This document shows positions 39,239 to 44,210 of a stretch of 44,210 nt of DNA, piece by piece (position 1 is the stretch's first letter; every line of letters begins with the position of its first letter). Below the pieces are notes generated by a model. The model saw only the letters and a list, made by a program, of their open reading frames with translations, was not told the DNA's origin and searched no databases. Location: NCBI GenBank assembly GCA_028292765.1, contig JAQGLR010000021.1, positions 1 to 44,210 on the forward strand, read 5' to 3'. The position numbers and the translations under genes are program-made. The DNA is from Massilia sp. GTDB taxonomy: Bacteria; Pseudomonadota; Gammaproteobacteria; Burkholderiales; Burkholderiaceae_D.

Positions 39239-39753
39239 AAATCACCGCAGCCCGGCATTCCGGCATTCCGGCGTCTGTACGCGGAGGACTAATTTTCGCG
39301 GGTGCGGATGTGTTCAAAAATTTGAGCAACTTGTTCAGTTAATTCCTCGTTGTTCGAGCCGCGCAACCGCTGCAATTACAACCATGTCGATACCGCGCCG
39401 GATACATTTCTGCTGTGGATGGGCAATAAAAATAAGCCAAATACCGGAAAACTGGAAGGAGACACCATGGACAGGTTTTTGTCGATCGAGGCTGTTGATG
39501 CGCGGGACCTCTAAAAACCGCTTAACGGATGCCTGAAAATCTGGATGTGTGCGATTTCGCCCTCGACCACGGGGACATGAGCAATATCGCCACCCGCGAG
39601 ACAGGGGCCAGCAGTTCCTTCTCACACCGCGATCTAGCGGAAATTGGAAGCATTCTTAGGTAAGAGGCGTGAGGTTTGACAGCTCTCGGAAGTAATGTTG
39701 TTAGATGCGTATGCGGCGGGCTCATAGGAGAGGCGACAGCGAGACGCACTCCT

Positions 39754-39796
39754 TCTAACAGTTTTACTTACGGGATTTGGAAGCAAAACTGTTAGA
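39754..39796. repeat. 12-bp perfect inverted repeat TCTAACAGTTTT-N19-AAAACTGTTAGA
   Basis: Arms 39754-39765 and 39785-39796. Confidence 0.7.
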
Positions 39797-39888
39797 TCGA
39801 AGTCACTGCAACTAAGTTTGTTACTTCGCTGATGTTGGCGGTGCTGAGGCGAGCGCCGGAAATGGCAGAGTTGCCGGAAGAAATTGCT

Positions 39889-40989
39889 TCACTCTAGTGA
39901 CCTTGGCAGCGTGGTGCGACTGGTCAGCTTCGGCTCGCTCAACAATTTCGCTTTGAATCGCAACAGGTCGTCATCGGGAACGTCAAAACGTTCCAGCCAA
40001 CGCTGTGCCGCCAGCCCGGTAAGTCGAGGCTCACCATCTTTTGAGCCGTCGTGCAAGTTTTCCACCTCGGTCATTCGTACGTCGCGTAGAGCCATCGCGG
40101 GCAGGACATAAATGGATGGTCTTGCGTCCAGCTCGACTGGAGCGATTTCAGGCTCAGGCCCGGCCTGTATAACGATCCCGTTCCCGTAGTCGTACTTGGC
40201 GAACCAGTCCCTTGGCAGCTCGGAGTCCAAACTCATCCGGCCGCCCACTTTCTCCACCATCTGGTGATTAATAGCCGTCAGCCAGCCAATGTTAACGATG
40301 TGGTCGTTGATGCCCTGTTCATACCATCCTGCGATCAATCCCGCACTTCCAGCGTCGAGACCTGCCATTTTTGACACCATGAATGCTTCGGTTGGCTCAT
40401 TCGGCTGGCGTCGTGGGAGAGATAGGTTGAGAGCAAACCCGGCATGGCCATGCTGTGCCTTGAGGAGTCTCGCAAACTCGACGAACAGTTCTTGAAACAA
40501 ACCGGGATTCTCCTCGACGACCTCTCTGGGGACTGAAAAGCGCAGGGAATCCAAACCGTTCCAGCCCAATTTTGCCTGCCACGCGCGCAGACCTGACGCA
40601 AAGAAAAGCCAGGGACTAGCGTCCTGCGGTTTTCCCCCTCCTGTGTAGGCGAAACCGACATGATCGTCCTCGTCCATTTTCTTGAGCATCGTCCGCATTG
40701 CCGGTGCTTTGGTGTAGGCAAATTTTTCCGGCCCCTCTGGAGGTTCCTCCCTCCACAGCCATGTCAAGTGCTGCTTCGCAATCGCCTCATAGGCGTCGAA
40801 GCACTTGCAAAGTGCTTCCCGTACTTCCGCGGTGTGTGAATTTTTGAAATAAAGCGTGCCACGGACCGCAATCGCTGCGCCCACATAATCCTCGGGCCCG
40901 TATTTCATCAGCATCGCCCCTGGAAGCATGCAGCGCTCGTGTGACTTTTCCCATTCGCTCATGAACGCGCCGACTTTCGAATTGTCCAT
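39889..40989 (-). CDS. type VI immunity family protein (DUF3396-like)
   Basis: Last gene after the PAAR and nuclease-effector genes; GAMLMKYGPEDYVGAAIAVRGTLYF...GLDSLRFSVPREVVEENPGLFQELFVEFARLL. Confidence 0.75.
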   Translation of the reverse strand: MDNSKVGAFMSEWEKSHERCMLPGAMLMKYGPEDYVGAAIAVRGTLYFKNSHTAEVREALCKCFDAYEAIAKQHLTWLWREEPPEGPEKFAYTKAPAMRTMLKKMDEDDHVGFAYTGGGKPQDASPWLFFASGLRAWQAKLGWNGLDSLRFSVPREVVEENPGLFQELFVEFARLLKAQHGHAGFALNLSLPRRQPNEPTEAFMVSKMAGLDAGSAGLIAGWYEQGINDHIVNIGWLTAINHQMVEKVGGRMSLDSELPRDWFAKYDYGNGIVIQAGPEPEIAPVELDARPSIYVLPAMALRDVRMTEVENLHDGSKDGEPRLTGLAAQRWLERFDVPDDDLLRFKAKLLSEPKLTSRTTLPRSLE

Positions 40990-40999
40990 TTTGTATTCC

Positions 41000-41725
41000 T
41001 CAGAGAGCTGGAGTGAGAAGCGCCGGCGACAGCGGAGGCCGCGGTGTTTTTCCTCTGGTTAATATATACGCAAGCCAGGCAGCCGCGCCAGCTGCGAATC
41101 CGAGCGATTCGACGGGCATGCGCGGGTCTTCTGGTTCGGCAGAACTGCAATCGCAATCCCCAGGCTCAAGCGTGGTGAGCTTTCCGGCTCCGCCAGCAAT
41201 TTGTTTGTATGCCGCTTCCTGTTGTTCTGTAAGAGAATCAGGAGGAAATTTCATTTCCACGATTTGCTTGATATTGTCCTGAGTAGGCGGCTTCGACGGG
41301 TCCTTCACGATCACGACGTCCGGACGCCGTATCAGGCCGGCCCCAGCCTTGTAGGCTGGAGGGTGCTCAGGATCGGTGCCCCACCGTTTCCTTATCCAGC
41401 CGGGCAAATAGTCGTGCCCCTTGGTATCGACGCTGCTGTCCATGATCGGCGCCGGCGGGCGCTTGGTCATATCGTAGTTAATCTCCTGCTTGTACGGGCT
41501 TCGGTAGGAGAGCAGCTTGTCGAGTGACTTAAGCCTTCCAGCGACACATACTTGTTTGAACTCTTTTCCGCCCTTGCCGACATTTGGGTTCTTGTCGCAT
41601 TGGCACATTGCACTACAGAGTATCGTCTTGTCTCCAAGGTCCATTTTTGGCTTGTTGACGCCAACAACCGTCGTGGTGCCTTCCGGGGACATGCCACCGG
41701 TCGAAAACGGCGGAAGATCGCTCAT
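41000..41725 (-). CDS. putative T6SS nuclease effector with VRR-Nuc-like domain and C-terminal hydrophobic segment
   Basis: GLIRRPDVVIVKDPSKPPTQDNIKQIVEMKFPPDSLTEQQEAAYKQIAGG (D, ExK, Q, Y pattern); ATGA overlap with the PAAR gene. Confidence 0.72.
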   Translation of the reverse strand: MSDLPPFSTGGMSPEGTTTVVGVNKPKMDLGDKTILCSAMCQCDKNPNVGKGGKEFKQVCVAGRLKSLDKLLSYRSPYKQEINYDMTKRPPAPIMDSSVDTKGHDYLPGWIRKRWGTDPEHPPAYKAGAGLIRRPDVVIVKDPSKPPTQDNIKQIVEMKFPPDSLTEQQEAAYKQIAGGAGKLTTLEPGDCDCSSAEPEDPRMPVESLGFAAGAAAWLAYILTRGKTPRPPLSPALLTPAL

Positions 41726-42294
41726 TTTGTCTTCTCGGCAAAGTCAAACGCGAGGGCTTCTGCTGCGTCACGTTCGACCCAAGGTGTATAGCCTTCGTCA
41801 TCCGTGGTTTCTGTGACGTACTGGCCGCTGGTCGAACGGACGCGGACTTTCTCCCCCACGATAGGAGTGCCATCCTCAGCACTGACCAACTGAAAACGCC
41901 CCTGAAAACGCGTACTGTCCTCATCCAGCGGCGCGTCCTCGTAGGCTCTCACCATGCCACCGCCTACCTCGCCAAACCCCACCGGGGCGGTGTTGCTCTC
42001 CTCGTCAGCCCCGCCCGGGACAGCACCTGCGGAGGGGGTTGTCAGGGTGCGGATTTGGCTGGAAATGAGCGTTGCGCCGCACGCCACCTTGCAGCCGTGG
42101 TAAGCAACTGGTGCGCCGTCGACGATATTCGATTGATCGCCTTGCGCTATCGGGAATATTCCCTTGCACTTGGGGCAAGAGCACATGTCTCCAATTCGGG
42201 CAATCGGTTTGCCGTCGCAGTCGGAAAACGATGAGCCAGATAGAACCGTTCCCCCGTGACTGGTTTTGTCGCCCTGAACTATGAAAGGCTGCAT
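41722..42294 (-). CDS. PAAR domain protein with C-terminal extension (T6SS spike tip)
   Basis: MQPFIVQGDKTSHGGTVLSGSSFSDCDGKPIARIGDMCSCPKCKGIFPIAQGD; RBS GAAGGA before ATG 42294. Confidence 0.88.
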   Translation of the reverse strand: MQPFIVQGDKTSHGGTVLSGSSFSDCDGKPIARIGDMCSCPKCKGIFPIAQGDQSNIVDGAPVAYHGCKVACGATLISSQIRTLTTPSAGAVPGGADEESNTAPVGFGEVGGGMVRAYEDAPLDEDSTRFQGRFQLVSAEDGTPIVGEKVRVRSTSGQYVTETTDDEGYTPWVERDAAEALAFDFAEKTK

Positions 42295-42497
42295 AGTAAA
42301 TCCTTCGCGAAAGTCTTGCTGAAAAGAATACTTTTCAGCAAATCCCTTTGGGACGACTTGCGTCGGATCAAGCTCATCCGTAATGGTGTCTCGCACATGC
42401 GCCGCCTGGACAGCCTTCGCAATAACTCACCGCATGCATCGACTATGCTTTTTGCGTATTTTTCCATTCGACCGTAGATTCAGCCGAGATACCAAAA

Positions 42498-42773
42498 ATG
42501 ACGATCACCTCGTTTTCAGAGAAATGGAGTGACGGGGCCGCCGCGACTCCGAGAATTTACATCCTGGAGATTGGCAAACCCGACAAGGAAGAGACTGGCT
42601 CTGTTGCATGGCTGTTAGTCGAGCGTCAAGAGACGGCTCGACATGACGAACGTGACAACTCGGTATTTGAAGCGACAATCGAACTGCAATTCGAAATTGT
42701 GAAGTCGAAGTACGAACGCGATCGTCCGTCGCGGGCATGGGTTTCTCGAGACCTACCTGAGATAGCCCCCTGA
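42498..42773 (+). pseudogene. hypothetical ORF, 3' end replaced by IS sequence
   Basis: Last codons and stop come from the IS left end. Confidence 0.4.
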
Positions 42774-42821
42774 TTCACCAGACACAGTCGTTGCGGTATC
42801 CTTGCGGATAGGAATAGGACT

Positions 42822-43217
42822 GTGAATATGACTAGGAACAACCAAACCATCGAAGTAGTGACAGTGTCAGAGGAGCGGCGCCGTCGCTGGTCAGTACAGG
42901 AAAAGGCTGCGCTGGTCAAGGAAACGTACGAGCCGGGGATGAGCGTGTCGTTGGTCGCTCGCAAGCACGGCATCAGTGCCAGCCAGCTGTTCAATTGGCG
43001 CAAGCTCGAGCGCGAAGGTGCGCTGGTAGCTGTACAGTCTGGCGAATCGGTAGTGCCGGCGAGTGAACTGGCTGCCGCGCGCGCCCAGATCGCACAACTG
43101 CAGCGCATGCTTGGCAAGAAGACGATGGAAGCGGAAATCCTGCGCGAGGCGATCGAGGTGGCCCGCGAAAAAAAGTGGATTGCGCGCTCACCCTTATCGG
43201 ACAAGGACGGCCAGTGA
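42822..43217 (+). CDS. IS3-family transposase OrfA
   Basis: [43 protein letters not shown] and leucine zipper. Confidence 0.93.
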   Translation: MNMTRNNQTIEVVTVSEERRRRWSVQEKAALVKETYEPGMSVSLVARKHGISASQLFNWRKLEREGALVAVQSGESVVPASELAAARAQIAQLQRMLGKKTMEAEILREAIEVAREKKWIARSPLSDKDGQ

Positions 43218-44086
43218 AGCCGGTCTGCGCTGTCCTCGGTGTAGCGCGCTCGAACATTATTGATCGCCTTGCGCGTCCTGCAGACTGGGTCGACGGTCGC
43301 ACATTGGTCAGGCTGGATCCAGTCGCTGACGCGATGATTGCCGACGCCGTGCGTGCCGAGATTACGGCATTGCCGACTTACGGCTATCGCCGTGCTGGTG
43401 CCTTGGTGAACCGGACGCGCAGCCTGATGGGCCTGCAACCCGTAAATCATAAGCGCATGTATCGCGTGATGAAGGCAGAAGGTTTGCTGCTGCCGAAGTC
43501 GCCCAAGCGCCGGGACAGCGGCCGCGCTCATGATGGCAAGGTAGCGGTCGCGGAATCGAACCGGCGCTGGTGCTCGGATGGCTTCGAGATCGCCTGCGAT
43601 AACGGCGACGTCGTGACCGGCGTTTTCATGAAGGACTGCTGCGACCGCGAGATCATCGCTTGGCGTGCCTGGATCGGTCGCGGGTTGCCTGGTGAACCGG
43701 TACGCGACATGATGATCGAGGCGGTAGAGGCGCGCTTTGGAAACACTGACGAGCGAGCAATTACCCTGGAATTCTTGAGCGACAACGGCGGCGCTTTCCG
43801 TGCAATCGAGACGCACGCCCTGGCCCATGAACTGGGCATCAAACCGGTGCACACGCCTGTCAACAGCCCGCAATCGAACGGTATCGCCGTGAGCTTCGTG
43901 AACACGTTTAAACGCGATTATGTCGGCTGCATGGACCGCAGCAACGGCACAGTCGTGCTGGCCCAGTTGCCCGACGCCTTCAGGCATTTCAACGAGGTGC
44001 ATCCTCACTCGGCGCTGGGCTATAAATCGCCATGCATGTTTAGGAAAGAGCGACCGCGTCAGGCTCTGGAAACTGACGCTAACTAA
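43175..44086 (+). CDS. IS3-family transposase OrfB (rve integrase core), made by -1 frameshift
   Basis: [71 protein letters not shown] at 43169-43175. Confidence 0.93.
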   Translation: MDCALTLIGQGRPVKPVCAVLGVARSNIIDRLARPADWVDGRTLVRLDPVADAMIADAVRAEITALPTYGYRRAGALVNRTRSLMGLQPVNHKRMYRVMKAEGLLLPKSPKRRDSGRAHDGKVAVAESNRRWCSDGFEIACDNGDVVTGVFMKDCCDREIIAWRAWIGRGLPGEPVRDMMIEAVEARFGNTDERAITLEFLSDNGGAFRAIETHALAHELGIKPVHTPVNSPQSNGIAVSFVNTFKRDYVGCMDRSNGTVVLAQLPDAFRHFNEVHPHSALGYKSPCMFRKERPRQALETDAN

Positions 44087-44210
44087 GCATCACGCTGTGT
44101 CCGGGAATAGCGGGGCAAGATCATAGAGACGTATTGTGAGCCCCTATCGCTATGGTGGACCAAGGAATCGCTGCGTTCGGGCTGACGGGAGTAGAGAGCT
44201 TGCTCGAGTG

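Larger units (their letters stand above)
42758..44123 (+). mobile_element. IS3 family, IS2-like insertion sequence (about 1366 bp)
   Basis: IRL TGAGATAGCCCCCTGATTCACCAGACACAG and IRR (reverse complement) TGATCTTGCCCCGCTATTCCCGGACACAG; OrfA/OrfB inside. Confidence 0.85.

Noticed and set aside
39702-39796. Integron attC-like GTTAGAT / TCTAAC motifs
   Set aside because: R'' position lacks the required RYYYAAC, the total span is too short, and no integron integrase or cassettes are present.
1-44210. CRISPR arrays, tRNA or rRNA genes
   Set aside because: No regularly spaced direct repeats of CRISPR type and no recognisable tRNA/rRNA segments were noticed by eye; a tRNAscan/CRISPR-finder run would be needed to be certain.

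Overview
High-GC chromosomal segment whose gene content looks like Massilia/Oxalobacteraceae (inferred, not searched). The left part (1-19 kb) is ordinary housekeeping: fadB/fadJ-like beta-oxidation enzyme, MFS exporter plus Cys-rich HTH regulator, MHS transporter, two SDRs, NRDE/DUF4936/YgfZ, the mltG-tmk-holB-pilZ-tatD block, an LpxO-like hydroxylase and a universal stress protein. The middle (19-39 kb) is a dense redox/electrophile-handling cluster: cyclophilin-like, CMD, cupin, alpha/beta hydrolase, ABM monooxygenase, AraC (YqhC-like), LysR (YhaJ-like), isochorismatase-fold hydrolase, cytochrome c, azoreductase, amidohydrolase, PQQ dehydrogenase, WrbA, pirin, DedA-rhodanese, YceI and cytochrome b561. 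It also carries several decayed genes. The right end (39.9-44.1 kb) is an orphan T6SS cargo module (PAAR, VRR-Nuc-like effector, DUF3396-type immunity) next to an IS3-family, IS2-like element with a canonical A_AAA_AAG frameshift site. The most notable non-genic signal is a 68-bp promoter architecture repeated four times without gaps: a TCGA-N4-TTCGATG LysR-type box, then CGTTTTTY at +33, then a -10 hexamer at +61. It lies upstream of the isochorismatase/cytochrome c genes, azoR, pirin-DedA and the YceI-cytb561-YceI operon. This suggests a local regulon of the YhaJ-like LysR. No tRNA, rRNA or CRISPR was seen.
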